A stretch of 64,000 bases of DNA from Hahella sp. HNIBRBA332 (lineage in GTDB: Bacteria; Pseudomonadota; Gammaproteobacteria; Pseudomonadales; Oleiphilaceae), in contig NZ_CP132203.1 in assembly GCF_030719035.1 (NCBI RefSeq), positions 6,463,501 to 6,527,500 on the forward strand. Direction: 5' to 3'. Shown piece by piece: positions 26,340-34,963 of this stretch. Every line of letters starts with the position of its first letter. Position 1 is the first letter of the stretch. Both the position numbers and the translations under genes were made by a program. The notes beneath the pieces are model-generated. The model was not told where the DNA came from and did no database searches. It was given only the letters and a program-made list of their open reading frames with translations.

Positions 26340-26561
26340 ATGTCATTCGAGCAAGGTATTTTAAAGGCATTAGAAGAGCAATTTAAAGATGGCGAAATCG
26401 AAGTTCTAACTCGACGTAATGAAGATGGGACTATTGATTCAGGCATTAAACTGATTCATAAACAAAGTGGAATTGAAATGGTTAATGATACCCAAACATC
26501 ACAGATCAAAAATAAAGCATTCGCGCTGGTGAAATTATTAGGACAGCTAAAACAATCTTGA
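26340..26561 (+). CDS. Small hypothetical protein (73 aa)
   Basis: I do not recognise this protein. It starts at an ATG after AATAGGATT and reads MSFEQGILKALEEQFKDGEI, followed by a charged beta-like segment (VLTRRNEDGTIDSGIKLIHK) and a C-terminal helix. No signal peptide or membrane segment is present. It is AT-rich like the channel gene 186 bp upstream and may belong to the same acquired segment. The sequence looks coding by composition, but no partner or regulator is visible. Confidence 0.5.
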   Translation: MSFEQGILKALEEQFKDGEIEVLTRRNEDGTIDSGIKLIHKQSGIEMVNDTQTSQIKNKAFALVKLLGQLKQS

Positions 26562-27020
26562 AGACGGGACTAGATTACAATAAGGGGTAGAATTGCGTTG
26601 TTTAAGCTGACACTGTCCATCTAGAACGTTTTTGTGAGCTACTTGGCGGCATAGTGCATTACTGCGCAGGAAGTCCTCGAGCAAGCTACTTCCAGTAGTA
26701 CCTAATCCACACTCTTGCACGTAGGATGACTATCCAGCTATAGCCCGCTGTTTTCTACGCTTACTCGCTAACCTGTTTGGGACTTTATACGTGGACCTGT
26801 TAAGCACAGAGCGCTGTTAGGTAGACACTGAAAGTCGCTAAGATTAGAAAGGGAAGGGGGGCTTTGGAGAAGGTTCACTGAGGGCAGCACTAAAAAGCTG
26901 GCGTTTAGGAAAACTTTCAATTTGGCCCTGGCAGCTAGTCACAATGACAATAGCAGGACGAAATATAGCCTATATTTTGAAAAATGTTTTTTCGTATTTC
27001 GTTATTAATCAAGGAAAAGT
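26562..27020. other. Intergenic region on the 3' side of tRNA-Ile2, no gene seen
   Basis: About 460 bp between the 73-aa gene and the tRNA 3' end, with no reading frame of note, no integrase and no obvious copy of the tRNA end. The part next to the tRNA is AT-rich (26960-27020). It could be degraded remains of an integrated element, but nothing proves that. Confidence 0.4.
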
Positions 27021-27097
<77 letters not shown>

Positions 27098-27207
27098 TTA
27101 TAGTGTTTCTGATTTCTCAGAAGTCCCGAATTTAGTGGTCCGGGGAAGAGAGGGCGCCAATTATACCTTTCAGATATAGTTGGCGCCAGTATTTTGCTAG
27201 CTTTCGA

Positions 27208-29127
27208 TCAATCGTCGATGAAACTGCGCAGATGGTCTGAGCGGCTGGGGTGTCTCAGTTTGCGAAGGGCTTTGGCTTCGATCTGACGGATACGCTCACG
27301 GGTGACGTCGAACTGTTTGCCGACCTCTTCCAGAGTGTGGTCCGTATTCATCTCGATACCGAAACGCATACGCAGTACTTTGGCTTCTCTTGCGGTCAAA
27401 CCTGCCAGTACGCGACGGGTAGACTCTTTCAGGCCTTCAGTGGTCGCTGAATCAATCGGAGACTCTGCGTGAGAATCTTCGATGAAATCGCCCAAATGCG
27501 AATCTTCGTCGTCACCGATTGGCGTCTCCATGGAGATGGGCTCTTTGGCGATTTTCAGGACCTTACGCACTTTGTCTTCCGGCATGTCCATCTTCTTCGC
27601 CAGTTCTTCAGGCGTCGCTTCGCGGCCCATTTCCTGCAGCATATGGCGGGAAATGCGGTTCAGCTTGTTGATGGTTTCAATCATGTGCACCGGAATACGG
27701 ATAGTGCGGGCCTGGTCGGCGATAGAGCGCGTGATCGCCTGACGAATCCACCAGGTCGCATACGTGGAGAACTTGTATCCGCGGCGGTATTCGAACTTGT
27801 CTACTGCTTTCATCAAACCAATGTTGCCTTCCTGAATCAGGTCCAGGAACTGCAAACCACGGTTGGTGTACTTTTTGGCGATAGAGATAACCAGACGTAA
27901 GTTGGCTTCGACCATTTCCTTCTTGGCGCGACGCGCTTTCGCTTCGCCAATGGAGATCCGGCGATGGATTTCCTTGATATCCGCAACCGGCAGATCAACT
28001 TCATTCTGAATGTTGATGATGCGACGTTGCAGACGAGTGATTTCTTCTTCTTTGGTTTGCGCCGCTTTAGCCCAATCCTCGCTTCTTGCAGCCAGACCCT
28101 TAACCCATTCAAGGTTGGTTTCATTGCCGGGGAACATCTTGATGAAGTTCTTGCGCGGCATTTTGCAGTCGCGGGTGCAGATACTCAGGATTTCGCGCTC
28201 GTACTTGCGGACGCTATCGTTAGTAATACGGATCGTATTGATAATTTCGTCGAACTGCTTTTGCGCCAGCTTGAAAGGCGCAAAAATACGACTGACCTCG
28301 TCAAAGCATTCCTGTGCTTCACGACTGGCGCGGCCATGCTTGTCAATGGCTGCGTTCAGCGTGTTGAAGGCTTCGCGCAATTCAGCAAAACGGCCGCGGG
28401 CAATTTCAGGGTCGGGGCCACTGTCGTTGTCGTCGTCGCTATCGCTGTTGTCTTCGCCATCACTTTCTTCGTCCTCGTCATCGTCGAGGTCTTTGTTTTT
28501 GGCTTTCGCGTCGTCTTTGCCTGAGCTTTCTTCAGTTTCCTCATCCTCCTCATCTTCGTCGATGTCGTCGGACTCTGGTGCTTCGTTAGCTTCGGGAATG
28601 ACGCCGTCTTCTACGGGATCAAGGAACCCCGTGATAACGTCGCTGACGCGTCCGCCATCTTCGCCCTGTGTGGCGTCAAAAGCGGCAAGAATGTTGGAAA
28701 CCGTGCCAGGATAGTAAACCAGCGTGGCCATTACATCGCGCAAACCTTCTTCGATGCGCTTGGCGATCTGGATCTCACCCTCACGAGTCAGCAGCTCAAC
28801 CGTACCCATTTCACGCATGTACATACGCACCGGGTCAGTAGTGCGACCTACATCGTTTTCGACGGAGGCAAGCGCCGCCGCAGCTTCCGCTGCTACAGAC
28901 TCATCAGTGGAATCACCATCGGTGATCAACAAGGTATCCGCATCTGGAGCTTCTTCGCAGACCATGATACCCATGTCGTTAATCATGCGTATAATGTCTT
29001 CCACCTGATCCGGATCTGCTATATCCTCTGGCAGATGGTCGTTAACTTCTGCGTATGTTAGGTAACCTTGTTCTTTGCCGCGGGCGATGAGTTCTTTCAA
29101 TCGAGATTTTCGGGAATTGCCTGACAT
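27208..29127 (-). CDS. rpoD: RNA polymerase sigma factor RpoD (sigma70)
   Basis: The housekeeping sigma factor, about 639 residues. Region 1.1 is at the N-terminus, region 1.2 at RTTDPVRMYMREMGTVELL, region 2 at LDLIQEGNIGLMKAVDKFEY and STYATWWIRQAITRSIADQ, and region 4 at LEEVGKQFDVTRERIRQIEA. The non-conserved region between 1.2 and 2.1 holds a strikingly acidic run of about 60 residues rich in Asp, Glu and Ser. The ATG at 29127 has AGGG at good spacing and is preferred over a GTG two codons upstream. It is downstream of dnaG, 123 bp away, in the classic rpsU-dnaG-rpoD order. Confidence 0.97.
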   Translation of the reverse strand: MSGNSRKSRLKELIARGKEQGYLTYAEVNDHLPEDIADPDQVEDIIRMINDMGIMVCEEAPDADTLLITDGDSTDESVAAEAAAALASVENDVGRTTDPVRMYMREMGTVELLTREGEIQIAKRIEEGLRDVMATLVYYPGTVSNILAAFDATQGEDGGRVSDVITGFLDPVEDGVIPEANEAPESDDIDEDEEDEETEESSGKDDAKAKNKDLDDDEDEESDGEDNSDSDDDNDSGPDPEIARGRFAELREAFNTLNAAIDKHGRASREAQECFDEVSRIFAPFKLAQKQFDEIINTIRITNDSVRKYEREILSICTRDCKMPRKNFIKMFPGNETNLEWVKGLAARSEDWAKAAQTKEEEITRLQRRIINIQNEVDLPVADIKEIHRRISIGEAKARRAKKEMVEANLRLVISIAKKYTNRGLQFLDLIQEGNIGLMKAVDKFEYRRGYKFSTYATWWIRQAITRSIADQARTIRIPVHMIETINKLNRISRHMLQEMGREATPEELAKKMDMPEDKVRKVLKIAKEPISMETPIGDDEDSHLGDFIEDSHAESPIDSATTEGLKESTRRVLAGLTAREAKVLRMRFGIEMNTDHTLEEVGKQFDVTRERIRQIEAKALRKLRHPSRSDHLRSFIDD

Positions 29128-29250
29128 AGTCACCCTACGAATTCGGTGGCTTAATGGGAGAAAAACAAACAGCTATTATAGCCTGTATACTGTTTGCGCG
29201 CTAGAAACCCTATGTGGAGACGACTTAAAAATTTTCAAGTCCACACAAGA

Positions 29251-31053
29251 TTAAGATTTCGGTGTGGCGATCATCGCCATTTTTTCGCTCGACATTGTTC
29301 TGAATTTTTCGTGTAACTCCTTGTTTTTAGGGTCTCTTGATAAATCCTGGTGAATTTTGTCAAAAGATCGGTCGAAATATTTTCTTTTGAGCACCAACAA
29401 ACTTTCCTGGGCTCCCGCCTCAATTTCCTCCGCACCGAAAATATGCTCCAAGGAATTGAACAGGTTTTTGAAGCGTCTTTGTTGGTGTGGATCGACCGCT
29501 AACCGGTAAAGTAGGTCTTCCGCTGTCTCGATATTTTCTTTAAGCAGCCACTCCAGAAAGTAAGTCAGCGCTCTTTCATCGTCCTGAGTAATCTCATAAT
29601 TCAGGGTGTTTGAGATTTCCTTCGCCCAGGATGGATTGACGTATAAGCCAAGGCAGGCGCGGGCGGCAATGCGATTAGGCACAGGGATGGGCTCTTCACG
29701 AGGCTCGTCCCGGTTCTGAAATGAAAATCCTTTTTTGCCTTTCCAATCGCCTTTCTTCCACTCGCCGCCATTTTTGCCTTGGCGGTCGCCCCAGCGAGGA
29801 GAGCGCGTCAGCTCATTCAGGCGCTGATAAAGAGCATCTTTCAGAACTGGCGCATTGATGACTTTTAATGCTGCGCGAGCCTGAGTGGATAGTATGCCTT
29901 TGTTTTCCGCAATGGACAGGTCCAAGCCTCGACTCATAGCCTGGAAAAAAAATTCTGACAGGGGAGTTGAGTTATTAACACGTTCGCGGAATGCGTCCGC
30001 GCCTTCGTTTCTGACAAATGTGTCAGGGTCCTCGCCCTTTGGGAGAATCAGGAAGCTGACCTTGTAGCCGTCCTGGAACATGGGTAGCAAGTTATTAAGC
30101 GCTTTATCGGCAGCCGCCAAGCCGGCTTTGTCGCCATCGAAGCAGAAGACAATATCCTGGCTGGTGTTCAGCAGGTGACTTAAATTGTCCTCGTTGGTGG
30201 CGGTCCCCATGGCGGCGACGGCATTAACTACGCCAAATTGGGCCAGAGAGATGACGTCAAGGTAGCCTTCAACCACGATCAGCTGCTCAAGCTTGCGAGA
30301 CTGCTTGCGCGCTTCCCATAATCCATATAACACGTTGCTTTTGTGGAATATGGGAGATTCGGGGCTGTTGATGTATTTACTGCGGTCATTGCCAAGCGTG
30401 CGACCGCCGAAGGCGATGGTTCTGCCCCGGGTATCCCGGATGGGAAACATAAGGCGGTTTTGGAACATATCGAAGCGATCTTGTTCCTTCTCTATCACCA
30501 GGCGCAGTGTGCTGAGCGCCTTGATTAGATTGCGGTCGCTAGAGCCGCTAAGAAATTGACGCTGCGCTGGCGCGAAGCCTATGCCATATAAATCCGCCAT
30601 TTCGGGAGAGATACCCCGGCGCTTCAGGTACTCCTGAGCGATTCCGCGTAGCGGATGGTTTCCCAGCGCCTGACGAAATGCCGCATCCGCATGTGAGGAG
30701 GCGTCATACAAGGATTTGTTTTGGCTGACCTTTTGCTCGGCTGCTCTATCGCGAGGCACTTCCACGCCACAACGTTTCGCCAACTGCTCAACCGCTTCAT
30801 TAAAGGAAAGGTGTTCTGTTTCCTTGATGAAGTTGATAGCGTCGCCGTGAGCGCCACAGCCATAGCAGTGGTAATGCGCAGGATGATTTTCGTTGTATAC
30901 GTGAAAGGAGGGAGACTTTTCGTCATGAAAAGGGCAGCGACCTTGGTAGGTTGCGCCAGATTTCTTGAGATTTACCCGTTCCGCAATGAGGCTTGCGAGG
31001 TCAACCCGAGAGAGTAAGTCGTCGACAAATGCTTGAGGGATCAGACCGGCCAT
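29251..31053 (-). CDS. dnaG: DNA primase DnaG
   Basis: A 600-residue bacterial primase that makes RNA primers for replication. The N-terminal CHC2 zinc finger is visible (CPFHDEKSPSFHVY and HYHCYGCGAHGD, about residues 40-65). The TOPRIM catalytic core contains VVEGYLDVISLAQ and the acidic CFDGDKAGLAAADK. The C-terminal 150 residues form the DnaB-interacting domain. Between core and C-terminal domain lies a short basic Gly/Lys-rich linker (DRQGKNGGEWKKGDWKGKKG), longer than in many homologues. It sits in the macromolecular synthesis cluster between yqeY and rpoD. Confidence 0.97.
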   Translation of the reverse strand: MAGLIPQAFVDDLLSRVDLASLIAERVNLKKSGATYQGRCPFHDEKSPSFHVYNENHPAHYHCYGCGAHGDAINFIKETEHLSFNEAVEQLAKRCGVEVPRDRAAEQKVSQNKSLYDASSHADAAFRQALGNHPLRGIAQEYLKRRGISPEMADLYGIGFAPAQRQFLSGSSDRNLIKALSTLRLVIEKEQDRFDMFQNRLMFPIRDTRGRTIAFGGRTLGNDRSKYINSPESPIFHKSNVLYGLWEARKQSRKLEQLIVVEGYLDVISLAQFGVVNAVAAMGTATNEDNLSHLLNTSQDIVFCFDGDKAGLAAADKALNNLLPMFQDGYKVSFLILPKGEDPDTFVRNEGADAFRERVNNSTPLSEFFFQAMSRGLDLSIAENKGILSTQARAALKVINAPVLKDALYQRLNELTRSPRWGDRQGKNGGEWKKGDWKGKKGFSFQNRDEPREEPIPVPNRIAARACLGLYVNPSWAKEISNTLNYEITQDDERALTYFLEWLLKENIETAEDLLYRLAVDPHQQRRFKNLFNSLEHIFGAEEIEAGAQESLLVLKRKYFDRSFDKIHQDLSRDPKNKELHEKFRTMSSEKMAMIATPKS

Positions 31054-31185
31054 GACTTTAACCTATTGAATAAGAAAGTCTAGTTGCAGGGAGGCGCCTG
31101 CAACCACTCTGACCTGGCGAACTCCTGAAACAGGTCGCCGTAATATTGAGAAACTTCTGGGTGATTAAAATGGTCGCAGAAGAGA

Positions 31186-31629
31186 TCAGGACAAAGCTTT
31201 TTTAACTTTCTGCCCGATGACCGCCATATCCGCACGTCCCTGAACCTGTGGTTTCAGGATCGCCATTACCTTCCCCATATCGCGTATCGACTCCGCGCCT
31301 GATTCATTTACCGCAGTTTGGATAAATTGATCAAGTTCTTCTTCGCTGAGCGCCTCAGGCAGAAACTCCTGAATTACGTCCAGCTCAAGCTGTTCTTTGG
31401 CGGCCAAGTCATCCCGGCCCGCGGCGGAAAATTGAGTGATGGAGTCTTTGCGTTGTTTCGTCATTTTATCCAGAACTTCGAGGACGCGAGCATCATCAAC
31501 TTCAATGCGTTCGTCCACTTCGATCCGCTTAATGTCGGCCAGAATCAAACGAATAGCGCCAAGGCGATCTTTCTCCTTGCTGCGCATAGCCGATTTCATA
31601 GCGTCCGTTAAACTGTCTTTCAATGACAT
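31186..31629 (-). CDS. yqeY: GatB/YqeY domain protein
   Basis: A 147-residue YqeY protein, a homologue of the tRNA-binding tail domain of the GatB subunit of amidotransferases; its exact role is unknown. The family start MSLKDSLTDAMKSAMRSKEK, the LGAIRLILADIKRIEVDE helix and the C-terminal DMGKVMAILKPQVQGRADMA are all present. The frame is open to 31704, but the ATG at 31629 gives the standard start. It lies between rpsU and dnaG, as in Pseudomonas. Confidence 0.9.
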   Translation of the reverse strand: MSLKDSLTDAMKSAMRSKEKDRLGAIRLILADIKRIEVDERIEVDDARVLEVLDKMTKQRKDSITQFSAAGRDDLAAKEQLELDVIQEFLPEALSEEELDQFIQTAVNESGAESIRDMGKVMAILKPQVQGRADMAVIGQKVKKALS

Positions 31630-31765
31630 GGCCGAATAGTCTCTGTCCGTATTGGATATTATGAGCGAAGTAGAACTGGAAAATACAAGGCTTGTAAAAA
31701 CCATAATAACGCCAACAACCCGGCCTCAATAGTATTAAGACCAGGTCAATGCGGGCGTAATTCGA

Positions 31766-31981
31766 TTAATACAGGCGCTCGAAACGTCTTTGTTCGCGTT
31801 GAACTTTCTTCGCGTGACGTTTTACAGCTGCAGCCAACTTGCGCTTTCTTTCTGAAGTCGGCTTTTCGTAGAACTCGCGACGACGTACTTCTGAAAGAAT
31901 TCCTGCCTTTTCGCATGAACGCTTAAAGCGGCGAAGGGCAACGTCAAATGGCTCGTTCTCTTTAATTTTTACGGAAGGCAT
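31766..31981 (-). CDS. rpsU: 30S ribosomal protein S21
   Basis: The 71-residue protein matches bS21 along its length: MPSVKIKENEPFDVALRRFK at the start and a very basic tail (RKLAAAVKRHAKKVQREQRR). S21 helps base pairing between mRNA and the 3' end of 16S rRNA during initiation. It is the first gene of the rpsU-yqeY-dnaG-rpoD cluster and divergent from tsaD. Confidence 0.97.
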   Translation of the reverse strand: MPSVKIKENEPFDVALRRFKRSCEKAGILSEVRRREFYEKPTSERKRKLAAAVKRHAKKVQREQRRFERLY

Positions 31982-32328
31982 ATCCCCTCTCTATGATCTG
32001 CAAAAACCGAATTGGTTAAATTGTGTCAACCTAAATAGGGCGCGCATTGTAATCCTGATAGGCTGTCCTTGTAAAGGTATTGGCCTGTATAAATTCTAAC
32101 AAATCTGTGCGAGCGGCGCCCAATTTAAAGGTGATTGGGATTGGAATAGTTGCCACGATGGCTATAAGATGCCCGGCTTGGGCGAGCGGCCCAGCTGGTT
32201 GCTGCTGCCAGACGTTTGGGCGTTTAGCTGGTTTTTATTGTATTGTCCTGACGTAGACGACAATCAAGAGCGTCCCGATAAGTATGGTGGCCGACCTGTA
32301 CGGCGATTTGATGATGGCGGAACGGAAC
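31982..32328. other. Divergent intergenic region between rpsU and tsaD
   Basis: About 345 bp that must hold the promoters of both rpsU (minus strand) and tsaD (plus strand). No small gene or clear hairpin was found. A plus-strand frame from 32169 is not gene-like. Confidence 0.45.
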
Positions 32329-33360
32329 ATGTTAGTACTGGGCATAGAAACATCCTGCGACGAAACCGGAATTGCGTTGTATGACGGAGAGCGTGGACTG
32401 TTGGCTCACACGTTGTACAGTCAGATCAAATTACATGCGGATTATGGTGGCGTAGTGCCTGAGCTGGCCTCTCGTGATCACGTGCGGAAAGTTATTCCTT
32501 TGATCGAAGAGGTGCTAAGTCAGGGGGGCGTCACCAAAGGTGATGTCGATGCTATCGCGTATACGGCGGGCCCAGGCTTGGTTGGCGCATTAATGGTGGG
32601 GGGCGCAATCGCCTCGGCGCTGGCCTACGCTTTGGATATCCCCACGATTGGCGTTCATCATATGGAAGGGCACTTGCTGGCGCCCATGTTGGAAGAAAAT
32701 CCACCGGAATTTCCTTTTGTCGCTCTTTTGGTTTCTGGCGGCCATACACAGTTGGTGCGTGTTGATGGCGTCGGCGAATATGAGCTGCTAGGGGAGTCTG
32801 TTGACGACGCCGCTGGGGAAGCTTTCGATAAAGTGGCCAAAATGCTTGGCCTGGATTACCCCGGCGGCCCTCAAGTCGCCAAGTTGGCGGAGCAGGGGAA
32901 TCTGCAGCGCTTTAGATTTCCTCGTCCGATGACGGATCGCCCTGGGTTGGACTTCAGTTTCAGCGGGCTTAAGACGTTTACGTTGAATACGCTTCAGGAG
33001 GCGGAAGCCAGTGGTGGCGTTGACGACAATTTGCGCGCAGATGTCGCCGCCTGCTTTCAGGAAGCTGTGGTGGAGACTATGGTGATCAAGTGCCGTCGGG
33101 CGCTCAAGCAGACTGGATTGAAACGATTGATCATGGCCGGCGGCGTCAGCGCGAATCGTCGCCTGCGGGAAAAGCTTCAACAAATGGTCAAGGGCGAGAA
33201 AGCGCAGGTGTATTATGCCCGGCCGGAATTTTGTACGGATAACGGCGCGATGATCGCTTACGCTGGCTATCAGCGTCTGGCTGCCGGACAAAGAGGAGAT
33301 CTTGGCGTTGTCGCCACGCCACGCTGGCCTTTAGTGGAATTGCCTTCAATTAAAGGCTAA
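32329..33360 (+). CDS. tsaD: tRNA N6-threonylcarbamoyladenosine transferase TsaD
   Basis: TsaD transfers the threonylcarbamoyl group to A37 of ANN-decoding tRNAs, together with TsaB and TsaE. The 343-residue protein starts MLVLGIETSCDETGIALYDG, has the metal-binding HHMEGHLLAP histidines (about residues 110-115), the LLVSGGHTQLVRV nucleotide motif and GGPQVAKLAEQGN. The frame extends 15 codons upstream, but the ATG at 32329 matches the family start and has a GGAACGGA sequence in front. It is convergent with plsY, 12 bp away. Confidence 0.96.
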   Translation: MLVLGIETSCDETGIALYDGERGLLAHTLYSQIKLHADYGGVVPELASRDHVRKVIPLIEEVLSQGGVTKGDVDAIAYTAGPGLVGALMVGGAIASALAYALDIPTIGVHHMEGHLLAPMLEENPPEFPFVALLVSGGHTQLVRVDGVGEYELLGESVDDAAGEAFDKVAKMLGLDYPGGPQVAKLAEQGNLQRFRFPRPMTDRPGLDFSFSGLKTFTLNTLQEAEASGGVDDNLRADVAACFQEAVVETMVIKCRRALKQTGLKRLIMAGGVSANRRLREKLQQMVKGEKAQVYYARPEFCTDNGAMIAYAGYQRLAAGQRGDLGVVATPRWPLVELPSIKG

Positions 33361-33372
33361 AGGCGCGGGAGA

Positions 33373-33957
33373 TCAAAGCGAACGCTCTTTGCCCTTGGCC
33401 AGATTGATGATGTTCTCTCGGTGTCGAATCAGGATGAACAGCGACAATATGAGGAATAGGGCGAGATGTTCTGGATTAAGTCGCCATGCCACCCAAGGCG
33501 CCATTACCGCAGCAGTCAGCGAGGCAAGGGACGAAATTCGCTTCCAATATACGACGGCCGCCCACACTAGCGTCAAAGCGAGAGTTGTCTGCCAGGCCAG
33601 CGCCAGTCCCGCTCCCAAAACGGTGGCGACGCCTTTACCTCCCTTGAAATGATGGAATGCCGGCAGCATATGGCCGACAATCGCCGCTACGGCGGTGACG
33701 CCTTGTTCATAGGGAGAAAGCCCCAGCATGGCTGCGATGCCGACGGCGGCAGCGCCCTTGGCGGCGTCCCAGAATAGGGTAAGCGCGGCGGGAATAGGGC
33801 CGCCGAGGCGGTAAATATTAGTCGCTCCAGGATTTCCGGAGCCCGCTTCGGTGGGATCGGGGAGCTCGAAGTAACGGCATACCCAGTAGGCGCCCATGAT
33901 GGAGCCGAGCAGGTAGGCGATGGATGTCGCCATAAGAAGTTGAAAAGGATGCTCCAT
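33373..33957 (-). CDS. plsY: Glycerol-3-phosphate acyltransferase PlsY
   Basis: PlsY uses acyl-phosphate to acylate glycerol-3-phosphate, the first step of phospholipid synthesis, in the inner membrane. The 194-residue protein has about five membrane segments and the family motifs GSGNPGATNIYRLGG (about residues 40-54) and HFKGGKGVATVLGA (about 103-116), plus a basic C-terminal RHRENIINLAKGKE. It is divergent from folB, as in Pseudomonas. Confidence 0.95.
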   Translation of the reverse strand: MEHPFQLLMATSIAYLLGSIMGAYWVCRYFELPDPTEAGSGNPGATNIYRLGGPIPAALTLFWDAAKGAAAVGIAAMLGLSPYEQGVTAVAAIVGHMLPAFHHFKGGKGVATVLGAGLALAWQTTLALTLVWAAVVYWKRISSLASLTAAVMAPWVAWRLNPEHLALFLILSLFILIRHRENIINLAKGKERSL

Positions 33958-34092
33958 AGGCCCCCTGCAGCTTAAAATAGATCAGACTGCGTAGATTATG
34001 AGCCATAATAGAGGTTGCTTGTCTACACCCCTTTGGTCGCTGGGGAGCGCTGCTTCCCCTGTGTATAGATGACGGGCGTATGATTAGGTGTC

Positions 34093-34455
34093 ATGGATAC
34101 AGTACTTATTGAAGGTTTGCAGGTAGACGCCATAATCGGCGTTTACGAATTTGAGAAGGGATATCAACAACGGCTTTTTGTTGATATCGAGCTGGGATGC
34201 GATATTTCTGGCGCCGCGCGTGAGGATAACCTTGATCTCACCTTGAATTACGCAGCTGTCAGCGAGCGTTTGCGTGAGTATGCCGCAGCCAGTCGCTTTC
34301 AGCTTATTGAGACTCTGGCGGAGCGGTTTGCTGAATTGCTGCAGAAAGAGTTTGGCGCGCCCTGGTTGCGTCTGACGATCCGAAAGCCCGGCGCTGTCGC
34401 GGAAGCGCGTAGCGTGGGAGTAAGAATTGAAAGAGGAGCTCGCAAGAGTGGTTAA
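34093..34455 (+). CDS. folB: Dihydroneopterin aldolase FolB
   Basis: FolB cleaves dihydroneopterin in folate synthesis. The 120-residue protein matches the family along its length: MDTVLIEGLQVDAIIGVYEF, the catalytic Tyr in LTLNYAAVSERLREY, the substrate-binding Glu in ETLAERFAELL, and LRLTIRKPGAV. Its end overlaps the following HPPK gene by 8 bp, so the two consecutive pathway enzymes are coupled. Confidence 0.95.
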   Translation: MDTVLIEGLQVDAIIGVYEFEKGYQQRLFVDIELGCDISGAAREDNLDLTLNYAAVSERLREYAAASRFQLIETLAERFAELLQKEFGAPWLRLTIRKPGAVAEARSVGVRIERGARKSG

Positions 34456-34948
34456 AGTGGTTGTTGGTATTGGCAGCAATATCGACCCGGATAAGAATAT
34501 TGCTCTGGCGCTGGATGCACTGGACGCACACTTTCAGGATCTGCGTTTATCGCCTGTATATGAGTCGGAAGCGATTGGGTTCACTGGCGACGCCTTTATC
34601 AATTTGGTGGCGGCGTTTTACACCGAGGAGCCGGTTGGCGCAGTGCAGCGGACCTTGAAGCAGATTGAAGCTAGCAGCGGGCGTACTGGATTGGAATCCA
34701 AGCATTCTGGGCGCACGCTGGATATCGATATCCTTACCTATGGGGATGTTGTAGGGGTAGTGGAGGGGATTGCCCTTCCGCGAGGCGAAATAACCGAGAA
34801 TGCTTATGTTTTGCTGCCACTGGCGGAACTTGAGCCCAATGAGCGCCATCCAGCCTTGAAGGTCTCCTATGCGGAGTTGTGGGAAAAGTACGATCGCGCC
34901 CAGCAACTTCACAGGGTCACGTTTAGTTGGCGCGATCAGACTTTCTAG
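34448..34948 (+). CDS. HPPK family protein paired with FolB (second FolK-like copy)
   Basis: A 166-residue 6-hydroxymethyl-dihydropterin pyrophosphokinase homologue. The start VVGIGSNIDPDKNIALALDA and the signature HSGRTLDIDILTYGD are intact, with the two Asp residues that bind magnesium. A GTG at 34448 with GAGGAG 9 bp before is preferred over a TTG seven codons upstream. A second, canonical folK lies at 38401 beside panB. This copy diverges in the middle (ESKHSGRTL where the other has GERWSPRTL), so it may have a changed role or specificity. Confidence 0.85.
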   Translation: MVKVVVGIGSNIDPDKNIALALDALDAHFQDLRLSPVYESEAIGFTGDAFINLVAAFYTEEPVGAVQRTLKQIEASSGRTGLESKHSGRTLDIDILTYGDVVGVVEGIALPRGEITENAYVLLPLAELEPNERHPALKVSYAELWEKYDRAQQLHRVTFSWRDQTF

Positions 34949-34963
34949 CGGAACCGGGGAAAG

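Noticed and set aside
26562..26960. Integron attC-like sites (GTTRRRY matches such as GTTAAGC and GTTAGGT)
   Set aside because: Matching partner motifs at the right spacing are absent and no integrase is present; the matches are expected by chance.
28010..28714. Long plus-strand frame rich in Ser opposite rpoD
   Set aside because: It mirrors the acidic Asp/Glu region of RpoD read in reverse, which yields Ser/Leu-rich nonsense.
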